Source: Gnetum montanum
Lineage: Eukaryota; Streptophyta; Gnetopsida; Gnetales; Gnetaceae
Length of the DNA stretch: 64,000 nucleotides
Assembly (NCBI GenBank): GCA_015680685.1
Contig: MNCI01002989.1
Span: 1 to 64,000 of the forward strand
Direction of reading: 5' to 3'
In this document: piece by piece, positions 35,691-47,694 of the stretch
Layout of the letters: each line of letters starts with the position of its first letter
Numbering within the stretch: position 1 is the stretch's first letter
Translations under genes and position numbers: made by a program
Notes under the pieces: generated by a model
Databases searched by the model: none
What the model was told of the DNA's origin: nothing
What the model saw: only the letters and a program-made list of their open reading frames with translations

Positions 35691-35930
35691 TTAATCCACA
35701 ATCTTAACTTTGCTCTTATCCACTTGAATGATTTTCTTATTTGATTTTTTAAGAATCAAACCAAGTTTTTTGCATATAGATAATGACATGATAGCAGAGG
35801 TAGCTCCAAAAACGACTAAAAAATTGTGAAGATATTTGTCCTTTAACTTCATTGTCAAAAGAACAAGAGGAGCTTCTTTATCAAGAGTACACTCATAGAT
35901 AGTTTTTATTATCTTGTCAATGTTGGACAC
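35691..35930 (-). pseudogene. T1 aspartic protease, inactive
   Basis: HNFLVVFGATSAIMSLSICKKLGL corresponds to the family (F)DxGASxxIMPLS region. The catalytic Asp is missing. KLKDKYLHNFLV and IIQVDKSKV fit the flanks. Confidence 0.65.
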
Positions 35931-36534
35931 AATGCTTAACTTTGACTCTCCAACTTTCTTTTTACCTTTAATAAACTCTAAAGCCTTTCTCTATTGTTCT
36001 CCTATCTATAGCAATTGATATATGCTAATATTATCCCTAACATGTTTAAGATCTTCAATCAAATCATATTTTCCATCTCCATAAAAACCTGATTTCTTCA
36101 TCCATTTATTAAAAGATTGATTTTGAGTACTTTATTCTACTTGATCTTTTTTACTTCTATTTTTCTCTCTTCTACTTGGTTCAAACACCTTTCTCTTAGT
36201 AGATGGATCAAAAATGATGGTTGGAGGTCTGGAAGTAGTTAAGCTTTCTTTTGATCAAAGATTATATCTATTTTCTTCATTGTTATTACACTCTTCATCT
36301 AACAATGTATCCACTTTAAAACTTGATAAGGAAGAGGTATCACTAGATCCCTTAGAAGATTCACTTGCATAATGAAGACTAGATAGCTCATTATTTGATT
36401 CAATATCAAGTTAGACATAACAAGATCACTTTCATCCTCATCTTCTACTAACTTAGTATCTTAATGCTTATAATTTCTATTTTTCTTTTCTCCCTTGATT
36501 TTACTTTTGCCAAAGCTTTTTCTAACTTTACTAT

Positions 36535-37334
36535 TGATGAGTGGCAAGGTACCCCTACACTCAACCATATGAATATGAGTGTTTCACACATGATCTGGTC
36601 AAACTCCAAGGACTAAGTGCTTACGTGCCTTAATGGAACACTCAAGATTAATCAATTGTTGTTTTCCCAAACTTACTTGTATTTTCATGGTTGTATGATT
36701 AAGTAAGCTTGAGGTATATGATTTTTATAGCTTTTACCTTTTTATGTCTTCTGCTAATAAAGGATAGGGAGAGAGAACTAAGTGGCTAATTTATCTTAAC
36801 TATTCATTAACTACTTTATAATTGTTCCTAAAAATAGTATCCATTCCCACTTGTCGTACGCATCCTGAACTAGTGCAACGCTACTGGGATTACCAAACGC
36901 TAATCGTTACTAGGTTACCAAGCGCTACACGCATGCTCGAAGTAATCATACTAAGTGTACTTAACTAAGAGGGTCAAAGGTTGAGAGAGATATTAATTAA
37001 CTAGGAAAGCATTAAACATTCAACAATAATTAATTACTGATTAGCTTAATCTGTATGTTGCAAGGTTTATCATAAAGTTCATCTTTACTGCTGTACATAA
37101 TTGTGTGCTTAGGTATAAATTTCTCGAATAAAGATCCGTTCACTCTATGACTCCTACTGTGGGCACACAGAAATAATTCTAACTCTAGGATGACTAAATT
37201 GTAAGAATCTGGCTAAGGGTCTAAGTCTAACTGCCTTGGAACAAAGGGTGTCGCCTCTTATTTATAAAAGATGAGGCAGGATGCGATAACGCGTGGTGGA
37301 TGTGATATTGCATACGCAATATCACAGCTCATCA
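36535..37334 (-). repeat. A3 3' LTR
   Basis: Begins tgatgagtggcaaggtac and ends agctcatca. It holds a perfect 11-bp-arm hairpin (37301-37326, tgtgatattgc...gcaatatcaca) 8 bp from the end. The other LTR has cacgatatcgtg there instead. Confidence 0.9.
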
Positions 37335-39290
37335 TACCCCATGATTGAATGAAAACTCGTCCTTGAGTTCCTTACAAAATATTGGGAAGGTATGGGATTA
37401 CTGACTTGAATGAAAACTAATGGTGAATGGGGTAAAATGTGAACGGATCAACATTACAATACATGGAAACATTAGTGTTCATGACCACAAGAGTGAACAC
37501 TATACACAATTGACATCTAGCCTTATTTGGCAGCTGAGAGAGAAGAGAGAGAGAGAGAGAGAACAAAGGAGAAGACATGTTGCTGCCGACGCCAAGATTG
37601 CACCTTCCGTTATCCATCCATGACCGCACCATCAATCTTATTCCTTACACAATTGTTCCAGCACTAGTCCATCCTGAGTGTTTCCTCCAAGTCTAGTCCA
37701 TTGCTATATGATTACCATATGCACACACAACACAATCACATATGAGCAAGGATAAGTAAATCACAATACAGTTGATACCTTGCCTCGATGTAAGGTCCAT
37801 TGGCTGGGTTGTGGGATGGTCAATACGGATTCTAGAGATATAACACTGGTGACTACCCAAGGTGTAAGGGTTAGGAAAAATTGAAAAAATTGGACCAGGG
37901 CCCCCATGACTAAAAGCGATCCTTTGATAGTGATAGAATGGAAAAAGATAAGGAATAAGAAAGATGAAGAAAAAGAAACAATGATAACGTCAATAAAATG
38001 GATGTCAGAGGCGGGAATGAACAAAACAAATGTTGATTGCGGAAATGTTTAAGGGAAAGAAGTTAACTGATGCACCAAATAGGAATGCCAATGGGTCCTC
38101 TCCAAAGTAGGCCCATGCCCTTAATGCCTTGACAAACCCTCATTTACAAAGTCCGTAGGCTTTGGAAATGTCATTTGGGAGCAAGAGTTAAAGACTTAAC
38201 TCCAAGAATTCACCAAAGAGAAAACAATGCATCAACCAAAATATATACTACTGATACAACCAGTAATGAGGTGAAAAATGGAGAAAGAATGACGGGAAGA
38301 AGAGAATGGAATGGAGTCCCAAGAACAAGGTGGTGTATAGCCCCTTGTGTATTTATGGTTAATGTGACTAAGTAGATCTCATTCCAAATCCAGCCTCAAA
38401 CAATCCACATCTAGTGACTTCACATTAATACACTTGGCCAATCCATCCACTTGAAGTAACAAAAATGCTTCGGCCAAAGAGTCACCACCATTTTGAAGAA
38501 ACAAGAAAGGGAAAAGTAAGAAGTGAGAAAGGGCCTTGGTTAGAGGGAACATGTTTTTTTCTTTCATAACCAGTGCTTGTAGCCCAGATGATTATTTTTT
38601 CTAAGGGGTGTGCTTTGAATTCTCACTCTTTCTTTCTTTTCTTTTTTCTTTTTATTTTTGCGTGAGAACCACACCATGTAAAGACTTATTTTTATTAGCT
38701 CAACTTCTCGATAATGGAGCAATGTCAGAATGGTAAGGAAAACTCAAGAAGAAAATATCCAAGCACCCAAGAGAATAGCCAGCACAAATGCATCAAACCC
38801 CCTTAAAGTCACACTCTTTTCAATCCTTGAGTCCTTCCTTAGTTTGAGAAATGCCCAGTCACCAATTCGTTAATAGTTTTATTATTAAAGAAAGGGACCA
38901 TACAGTTCCAAGCCAAGATAGACCATAGAAATTCATGAATGCATGGATGACGTGGACTCATTGCTTGTTATATCAAAAGAACAATACCTTAGTATCAACA
39001 TTATAACTCAAATGTAAAAACCAAACATTAGCAATCAATAGAATATAGTTCATACCACCATCAAGAGCACTTATTAGGTAATGAATCTAACAAAAAAAAA
39101 AGAACAAACAAAGACAAAAATAAAAATAAAAAAAATAAACAATCACACAAAGAAATGAAACAGTATAAATGATGTTGCAAAACAAAAACAAAAAAAGTTA
39201 AAAGAAATTTGTAAAACAAAAACTTAAAAATGAACTGAGGGCCTCAAATGATTAGTAGAGGTGGCCATCTCCCCCATGACTGAGTTGGAA
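37335..39290 (-). other. A3 non-coding 3' internal region
   Basis: No gene is seen. The polypurine tract lies at 37335-37347, a (GA)n run at about 37531-37562, and an A-rich tract at about 39080-39240. The accessory ORF of A1, A2 and A4 is missing here. Confidence 0.6.
39268..39280 (-). other. Candidate internal polypurine tract (A3)
   Basis: The minus strand reads GTCATGGGGGAGA, resembling the terminal tract CAATCATGGGG(G)TA. A4 has the same at 54019-54036. In both elements it lies just after the lost pol region. Confidence 0.4.
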
Positions 39291-39587
39291 GGAGGAGATT
39301 TGAAATAGTAAGCAAGGTCATCCCTTCTCAGAGGTATTATGTGCATTGACTGTTCTAAATTCATGGAAAGGTTTGGTCTATTACACATCAAACAATCTCT
39401 TATTAAGGCTCTTGTTTGAATTTTTAGGAATTTCCAGCTTCTCCTAGTTGATGTTTTCTAAGTTAAGGTTTGGAAGTTGGCGACAGACTTGCTCTAGTGC
39501 ATCTATGCTTTTGATGTAAGCACAAGTTATTCCCTCAGTTAGTTCCATGCACATTAGTGAGTTGCTCTCTTGATCAGCTATCAGCCA

Positions 39588-40334
39588 CTAGGTGTCCTCT
39601 TGTTGCGTGGCTGCTGCATATAGGCACTTTTGTATATTAATGTCTTGTGCACACCGGTTGCATGCAGAAAATGCTAAACTTTGCACAACCCATGATCTCT
39701 GCATGCAATTGCACCCTGTAACACTATATGCAATGCATGGAACCTTCTTCTTCTTGATCTTTCCAAAAGTGTTCTCCTTAGATATTTCTAGGGAAAGATC
39801 GCAGATTCCTAGGCATGCATCTATAGTACTTATCCATGCCCTTCCCATTATTATTAGGAAGTCCCCTTTACTGTTATTCACTTGTATCACTAGGAAATAA
39901 ACTGGGTACGACCACCCACCCATAGTGGTAACGTTGTCCTCTACCAATTCCAACGGAATAGTGATAGACTAGTCGGCTAGCTCTAGGTGAATATTACTCT
40001 TCCTTAATGGTGGAAGGTTCCAGAATTTATACATTTCTTGTGACATTAAGTTGACTTCAGAACCTGAATCTAGAAGAGCTTTGCATGGCTCATTCCTAGC
40101 GATTTGGAGATAGATTAGAGGGCTTCCAAGGTTAGAGAATTTCCTGGGAAGGTGGCTAACCTTGATCCAGTCAGTAATGACATGTGTTAACATAATCATA
40201 TGCGTTGAGCTCAGTGTTTGGTTTGAAGGGAGCTCTAAAGCCTTATTTGATGAAGAGGTGTTCAGAGGTTCAACTGCTTGTGGTTGTGAGGGCTTGCTTG
40301 GATTGTTGGTTCTGAAGAAAGGTCTTTTCTTCAT
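39588..40334 (-). pseudogene. A3 aspartic protease region, active site intact but frame broken
   Basis: ARNEPCKALLDSGSEVNLMSQEMYKFWNLPP (40130-40020) keeps the DSG. A stop after HLELAD (about 39969) separates it from VEDNVTTMGGW and IIMGRAWISTIDACLGICDLSLEI (39930-39780). A C-terminal tail with two Cys pairs follows to 39588. Confidence 0.85.
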
Positions 40335-40379
40335 ACGATTATCAGAACCAATAGTAGGTTGAGGGTTTATAGCCCTTGT

Positions 40380-42730
40380 GGAATTGCATTGCTACAGTTG
40401 AGTAGGGAGTTCCCCTTGCATTGCTGGAGTAGGTGGTAATGGAGCTATTGGTGTGAGAGCTATGGATGGATTTGAAGGATGGTATGTTTGTGGGTTATCT
40501 TCCCTAGGAGAAGGAGTTCTATAATACTCATGGGCTTGGTAGTGATGTTGTGGTGTAATGTGACTAACAAATTCACATGAAGAGATTGGATGCTGCAAGT
40601 AGTAACCATATGGGTCCGGTTGCGGGTAGGCGTATTGTTGCCTTGGTGGTGGCATCCCCCATGACTATGGGTATTGCCATTGTTGATGTTGCTCAACGGG
40701 TTGTGGTGGAGTTCCACTTGGATAATATGTTGAAGGTTGGTGGAACTACCTTGGGTTACCTTGGGGATAAGGTAACCGTTGGGGTTCTTGCCATTTATTA
40801 AGTCATGGGTTGAGTGCATACACCCCAAACTCTTGTAGATGTGAGATCACTAGGCAACATCCCTTAAGATGGTTGTATTGGCATATCTCGCATCCACCAT
40901 CATTATCCATGTTTGAATCTACAATCTCTTTTATGATGGCCATTTTGGCCTTACCCTTGTCACGTGCATTGTCCACTTCTCTCTTTTTCTTTTTTTCACG
41001 GTCACTACCTCGCTCCCTAGACTCCTCTACAATTTTAAGAATAGTTTCAAACCTACTATCCAGAGAGTCCCACATTTGGTCTACCTTTGTCGATACTTCT
41101 GGTGTTAACTTTTGGAGTGGCAAAGTTTTCCTATTCACCATCTCTTCGAGTGGTGACTCTTCTTCCTCCTCACAAAATCTCACTCCCCTTTTTTGGAGGG
41201 AAGGATCTCAGTTGTATCCTTCCACACTTTTTCTCTTGCGTAGCTCACCTTCTTCTTTGGCTACTTGCTCTAGCAATCTATGAATTTGATGAGACCTAAG
41301 CTCCGATAACCTTCCTTGGGCATACATCCCAAGGGTTCTTCTTGTTTCATGCCTAAGTCCATCCATGAGATGGTGTAGTTGATCCCGCTATGAATAACCA
41401 TGGCCAGGGCAACAATGTAACAATGCGTAATAGCAGCCTATGGCAGCATCCAAGGGTTCATGATTTTCTTCCTTCCATCCTTGGATTTGCTTTCATAGGT
41501 TAGAAACTAGGGAGTACGTTTGGTACTTATCATTGAACAGTTCTAACATTGTACTCCACCTTCGAAAGGATTTTGGTTCTAAGGACTGGTACCAGCTTTC
41601 AGCTTCTATCACTAGTGTCCTTGGGAACAACTTTAGTTTTTGCCATTTTTTTCTATATTTTATAAGGCACATGCATTGTGGAATGCTTGTAAATGATTTT
41701 GAGGATCAGTGTTGTATCCCCCTTCAAATCATGGGATGTTGTTCACGTCTAACCTCTTGATCCTACTATCTTTTTGGTGCCTTGTTAGAACTCTTACAGT
41801 CTCTATTATATCTAGCATGCTTCTAGTTGAGAGTAGGGGTTCTTCATGATCATCTCATTCATAGTGTCTATGGTGTCTACGTAGTTCCCTACTCTACCTT
41901 CTTTTATGCCTTGATTCCTTAGAGTGCCCTCGTCCTCATTCTCGACTGTCTCATCGATGTCTTTCACTTCATTTTCCCTTATCCTCATGATTGGTTTTCC
42001 TATGACTGTGTTTGGACACTGAAGGAGAGGGTGAAGATGATGATGTAGGTGAAGAAAAAGGAGAACCATCACCATGACTGTGTTTTCTACCTTCTCTTCG
42101 GTGGTCTCGACCTTGATCATGATCATGATCAGAACATCCACCCTTATCGTGTGTTCGTGTTCCCTCATTGAACACTTCATGTTTGTGGGTATCAAAACTA
42201 GGGTTGTGAATAGTGGAGTGGAGGTTCTGATACACCACCTCCTGATCACTATTAGGAGGGGGAACAACATTTTGTGGGGAACCTGTTGAAGCAAGTTCAC
42301 CATCCTCAATTTCGCTCAAGATGTGTGGAGCATTATGGGGCCATCTACCCTTCACGGATGTATGGTATCTCTCCTATCTCAAGTTCCTTTGACGTTGTGC
42401 TTCTATGGGATGATAGTCCCTTGTGTCATGTTTGCATGCAATGTATTCTATATATAAAATTGGCATGCCTATTTGTGTGAGAGCACGAAGGAGCATGTTG
42501 GGAATTGATCGGTCTGGAGGCAACACTATGTTACCCTCCAAGTCTCTCCAACATAGTTCTTCATCTTAGTGGAGAATAAAGGTGAAATCAGGTACATACT
42601 CATCAGGATGAGTATATACCACATGAAATTGTTGAGGAACTAGTGGATCTTGGTTACATGTATTATGTTTCCAACTGCCTCTTGTGTTAGTCCTAGGCGG
42701 TGAAGTGCTTTTATGCGAAGAAGAAGACAT
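40380..42730 (-). pseudogene. A3 gag, decayed
   Basis: Starts at ATG 42730 (MSSSSHKSTSPP). DEYVPDFTFIL and DLEGNIVLPPD match A2 and A4. A His/Asp/Ser-rich segment (42300-41950) precedes the gag core (FEGGYNTDP, ENHEPLDAAIGCYYALLH in frames 41740-41380). A Met/Gln/Pro/Tyr-rich C-terminal part (40655-40390) is shared with A2 (28377-28144). Confidence 0.85.
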
Positions 42731-42853
42731 CTTGTCTTGTTCGGTGTGCAATGAACCATTGTCTTGTCTTTCTTTGATTAACCATAAGGGCTCGTTCTAG
42801 CGTTCCAATGATATGAATGATTTCCTATGTTCTACACAGCACACAAACAACTA

Positions 42854-42874
42854 AGTCCCCAGTAACGGTGCCAA
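42854..42874 (-). other. A3 primer binding site (tRNA-Asp)
   Basis: The minus strand reads TTGGCACCGTTACTGGGGAC beside the LTR end. 15 of 18 bases match the complement of the tRNA-Asp 3' end. Similarity stops after the usual 18 bases, unlike A1. Confidence 0.8.
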
Positions 42875-43640
42875 TGATGAGTGGAGAGGTACCCCTACAC
42901 TCAATTATACAAATACAAGCGTTTCATGCACGATCCGGTCGAACTCCAAGGACTAAGTGCTTACGCACCTTAATGGAACACTCAGGGTTAATCAATTGTT
43001 GTCTTCCCAAACTTCCTTGTATTGTCACGATTATATGGTTAAGTAAGCTTGAGGTATATGATTTTTATAGCTTTTACCTTTTATGTCTTCTGCTAATAAA
43101 GGAGAGGGAGATAGAACTAAGTGGCTAATTTATCTTAACTATTCATTAACTACTTTCTAATTGTTCCTAACACCAATGTCCATTCCCACTTGCCATACAC
43201 ATCCTGAACTAGTGCAACGCTGCTGGGATTACCAAACACTAATCGTTACTGGGTTACCAAGCGCTACACGCATGCTCGAAGTGGTTGTACTAAGTATACT
43301 TAACTAAGAGGGTCAAAGGTTGAGAGAGATATTAATTAACTAGGAAAGCATTAAACATTTGACAATAATTAATTACTAATTAGCTTAATCTGTATGCTAC
43401 AAGGTTTATCATAAAGTTCGTCTTTATTGTTGTACACAATTATGTACCCAGGTACAAATTTCTTGAATAAAGATTCGTTCACTCTATGACTCCTACTGTG
43501 GGCACACAGAAATAATTCTAACTTTGGGATGACTAAACTACAAGAATCTGGCTAAGGGTCTAAGTCTAACTACCTTGGAACAAAGGGTGCCACCTCTTAT
43601 TTATAGAAGATGAGGCAGGACACGATATCGTGGCTCATAA
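42875..43640 (-). repeat. A3 5' LTR
   Basis: Homologous to 36535-37334, ending ggctcataa. It carries the 12-bp palindrome cacgatatcgtg (43621-43632). Confidence 0.9.
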
Positions 43641-43979
43641 ACTACCTTGTTGGACAAGTCTCTCATTAACTATCCTTTTTTCAAATTATCTACTTTCTAA
43701 CTCTTGCTCTATCTTAATAAGAGATGGACTTGGTAATGCTTTAAGTTGAGAAAAATATTGCATAGGAATCATCATTTTCTCTTCTCTTTTTTGAGTTGTG
43801 ATAATCTCTTCATGATTCAAATTCAACTATTTTTCTAACTATATAGCTTCACCAAAGTAGTCATTCATGGTCATCAAATTTGAAGTTCTCCTTAACCAAA
43901 TTAAGATATTATGTTTCATAGCCTTAAGATAAGTATCTCTAAGCACTACATTTGATGGTCTATATTGTCTTTTAAAGAG

Positions 43980-44612
43980 CCCATAAATTCATTAAAACTT
44001 AATGTTGAAATCTCTCATAGACTCCTTAACTCTTTTCTTAGTTTGTACTAGTCCACAGTATAGTTGTTGTTGATACAATTGATTACCAAATTGGACCAAG
44101 AAAAGGTTTTTCATATCATCCCAACTTGTGATACTGTTGCTTGAAAAGTTTGAATACCAAATTTGAGCCATATCTTTTAAATTTTCCACAAATAACCTAC
44201 AAGCTTGATCTTAATATTGAACATCTGCATGAGCCAAAGGTTACTCAAATATGTGGATTTACTCTTTAGCTAAGTAATTTTTTCCAAGAATAAAAGGCTC
44301 AAGTAAATATTCATAAGCTACCTTAGGAATATCATTGTAGTTTTGAAATCCTAATGGTGTAACTCTTTGCCAAGGATTTACTATCCTATTAGAATTCCTT
44401 TTGGTTGTTGAACTCTTATCCTTCTTTGACCTTCTCTTATAGACTAATAAACTAGACACAAGGGGAGATCTTCTTATCTTTCTAGTCTTTACTCTACTAC
44501 TTGTTTCAAATTCAAAAACTATTTTCTCTTCTTCTAATGAATAGTTAGTCTTATAATCAACAATTTCTTTAAAACATTTGAAATTTTCCAAAGTATCAAT
44601 CTTCATGGTCAT
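43980..44612 (-). pseudogene. T1 gag, decayed
   Basis: MTMKIDTLENFKCFKE (44612) opens a Lys/Arg-rich leader. The gag core shows DMAQIWYSNFSSNSITSWDD, LFLVQFGNQLY and RVKESMRDFNIKF (44180-43992), matching the retrotransposon gag pattern (WYxxL...SWxxL...F). The downstream part continues to 43646 and, beyond A3, from 36529. Confidence 0.8.
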
Positions 44613-44741
44613 GAACTTAAAATAATATCTAACTTCTTAAACCCTTCTAGCAACAAAGAACTATTGGTGTGCTAAGACTATTAGGCTTATGAACTTAGAG
44701 AAAAAATTTTCAGCCCTCCTTTTAGCATAAAAAAAAAAAAC

Positions 44742-47694
44742 TGTTGGTGATCATTTGGGATCACCAATGTTGAGGGCCTTCAAGTCTCATGACCTTGGCC
44801 ATCATGAGATTGAAGGTGTTCTGCAAACAAGGTTTAGATGGTTGCTAGTCTCTAGAAACACCAAGGCCCAGATACCTTTAAATAAACTTAGTAGTTATGA
44901 AACGTATTAAATGTAAGTATGTGTTTTGTTGTTGCATATCTTGAAATAGTTGGGTTGTGTATTAAACTGTAATCAACTATCATAAAAGAGGGTCAGATAA
45001 CTTTGTTAAATACTGTGAGTTGTTGAAGGTTTCTATTTTGTTCAATCACTTATTCTATATGGTCCCTATAGCATGCTACTTGTAACAAATAAAATTTTAC
45101 AAAAACCTTTGAGCACAATTTTACCAATCTACTACTAATTTCCCCCAAAGAGAAAGTTCCACAAGAAAATTAGAAATAGAATGAGATTCAATGGACTTAG
45201 AAAGAGAATGAAAAGAAAAGTAGAATTGTGTGAAATCTCAAATAATTGAGCAAGACAAATTTACATGAGAAAACACTTTGCAATAAAGCTATTTCTAATT
45301 CGATAACTACAAATTGTCCAAACTTCATGACCTCAATAAACAATTTCATAAAGACAATCTTATTATACTACCAAAAATCGCTGCATAAACAATAAAGTAT
45401 GAGACTCTATTTTGGCTAGGTAATAAAAATTTGACAATTTTAGGATTGAAATGTTAAGGCAATACACTTTAAAACAATGAAGCAATTTTAGTTGTCTTAA
45501 AATACCAAAGATTTTCCTAGATCCTCTATGCTCAAAATAGGAAATTTTGTTAAGACATTACTAATAAATTACTCTTAATATTTTTCAACAACATAAGCCC
45601 TTCTATGGAAAATCTTAATATAAGTTCAATATTGCACAAAAATAGATCTATGAAAGAAACCCAAAGAAAATCCCAAAATTAAATGCCAAGCATGATACTA
45701 CCTAAACCATTAGCTAAGCAACTAAAACAAAATGGGAAAGAATGAACTCATAGAATTAAAACAAAGAAATCAAATTGATATCTTTAGCAAGCCATCTTAT
45801 AAGTAATCTTCAATTGTCTTTTCCAAATTCTTTGAATCCCCCCTTTTTAACTCTACCTTTGAAGCCCTTTTATAGTGGCTTTGGGTAGTTACAATAATAA
45901 TGAAAAGTTAAGGGTATTATAAATATCTAGGGAGATTAATTAATAACCACCCTAGAAGTTATAACTTCTATAGGAAGTTATTAGAAATTTAAGCTATGAT
46001 GGCCAAGTGTTTTCTTGGTAATGGAAAACTAAAAAAAAGACCATGAAGTTTTTAATTGTAATCATCATAGGAAGTTACAATTTCCAAAGAAATAAAAGGA
46101 GGCATAGGCAAATGTCTTCTTCATATATCTAGTTGTATAAATATCCTATAAATTCTTCTTCTCCATTTTTAATTTGAAATGATTGAATTTTTATTTGAGT
46201 GGAACCATGTAAACATATGATTGGTTTATCAAAGGAGATAGTATATGCTTAGACCAAGTGTTTAGGTATGTGTATGTATTCTATGATAATAATAATCACT
46301 AGTTTAGGCAATGAAATCATAGTTTGTAGCAACACATAATTTCCATGTCTCGTTGATAAGCTCTACCAAGGTCATTGTTAGACATGTCAATGTCAGCAAG
46401 TATGATGCATGCATCACCAATGCTAGCTTCAAAATTTCATTTTGCAAAAACACATGATTAAGTTATCCAAATTATGGCACACGTAGGGTCTAATACCTCT
46501 AGCCATATGTTATCTTTTCTACCTACAACTACCATAGCTGATGCTATTACAACTAAATAGTAATCAAAGCCCATTTCCAACAACATTCCAAAACTAGATA
46601 GCACCAAAATGGAGACAACAATGGCCTTTGTGCGAACAATGGCAATAGAATGGGCACAAGAACCAGTGGCTAAGGTAGTTCTAAACAACAGAGCTCCCAC
46701 ATATTCTTGTAAATTTACTTGCTAATGGATTAATGATTAGCAGTGCTACCATTTGAAATGATTCTTGTTGTTGCTTGTTTAGTTGTAGGTTCATCAAATA
46801 GTTTTCCGGGGATACCCATCACTCATCTTTGTTTCATTTGTTTTTAATAGCAAGGTAGGAAAAAGCTCTCATGCTTTTCTAAGTTAACCCTCTTCTTGCA
46901 TATTTTACCTCTGAGAAAAGAAAATCAAAACAAAGTAACTACAAAGTCTTGAGAAATTATGAATAATTAGATCTTAAGAGGAGTATCTCCTTGTTCAAAC
47001 AATTAATAATGCCTTAGTACTGTGAAACCTTAGACAAAATAAAAAGATTGGATTCACTTTCATTTCTTTGTGTATGTTCCTTTCTTGGCAAGTAAGTTTT
47101 TGGCACTAAAGGTGCACTTGTGGTAGATGAGGAAATCATTGCAAAACAAAGAATTGAGAACCAAGGAATAGGATTGTGAGGGCTTTAATTCTTGATTTTG
47201 TCATGTCTCCACAATGATCTGATCCATCAACATCGTTGATGCCACATTGAATGTGGTAGTGGTGATGCTATGAGCGATAATGACAATGATTGACATGTGG
47301 GTCATGGTGTTGAGCCAAAGTCATTTTATTTTTTAAAATTTTTTGAAACCATAATGGTATCCTTTCGATACTTTCGATGTTTTTTTCTTAGACTTGGAAT
47401 TATAAAATCACTGGTATCTAGACTATCCATCCTCATCCAAAATATATATCTTTGAATTAAAAGTATCCACCCAAATATAATGGTTTTGCATTGGGTTTGT
47501 CTTGGATAGTGAATTAAACCTTATGCAAGGAGAATGTGGATAAATAGCAGCACTAAATAGAGTATTTGCCTAAAATTCAAACAGTTAAGGTTAATCATGA
47601 TCTTCAAGTGTATATCTTCATATCCTTTTTTTAAAGAAAAAATTGTGATACTTTTTACATTCTTGCTCCATAATATGGCTAAAATGTACCAACA
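44742..47694 (-). repeat. T1 5' LTR (2.95 kb)
   Basis: Starts tgttggtgatcatttggg and ends aaatgtaccaaca. Paired with 14646-17493. An A12 run (44729-44740) stands where a primer site is expected, and no tRNA match was recognised. Confidence 0.85.

Larger units (their letters stand above)
36535..43640 (-). mobile_element. Athila-like element A3: gag-protease only (7.1 kb)
   Basis: LTRs 36535-37334 and 42875-43640. TSDs ACTAT (36530-36534) and ACTAC (43641-43645). The primer site at 42854-42874 is the best tRNA-Asp match in the window. Gag and protease are present; RT, RNase H, integrase and accessory ORF are all absent. It is inserted in the gag/protease part of T1. Confidence 0.9.
14646..47694 (-). 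mobile_element. Tat-like Ty3/gypsy element T1 with 2.9 kb LTRs, host of two nested insertions
   Basis: Two long homologous blocks, 14646-17493 and 44742-47694, bound it. They end in TGTTGG and CCAACA forms, and AAATG lies on both outer sides (14641-14645 and 47695-47699). A polypurine tract sits beside the left LTR. Internal minus-strand order from the right: gag, protease, an extra RNase H, RT, RNase H, integrase. A2 and A3 are nested within it; without them it is about 12.7 kb. All coding parts are broken. Confidence 0.88.

Noticed and set aside
41087-41299. Plus-strand ORFs over A3 gag (for example 40810-41283)
   Set aside because: They are antisense shadows of the gag coding region.
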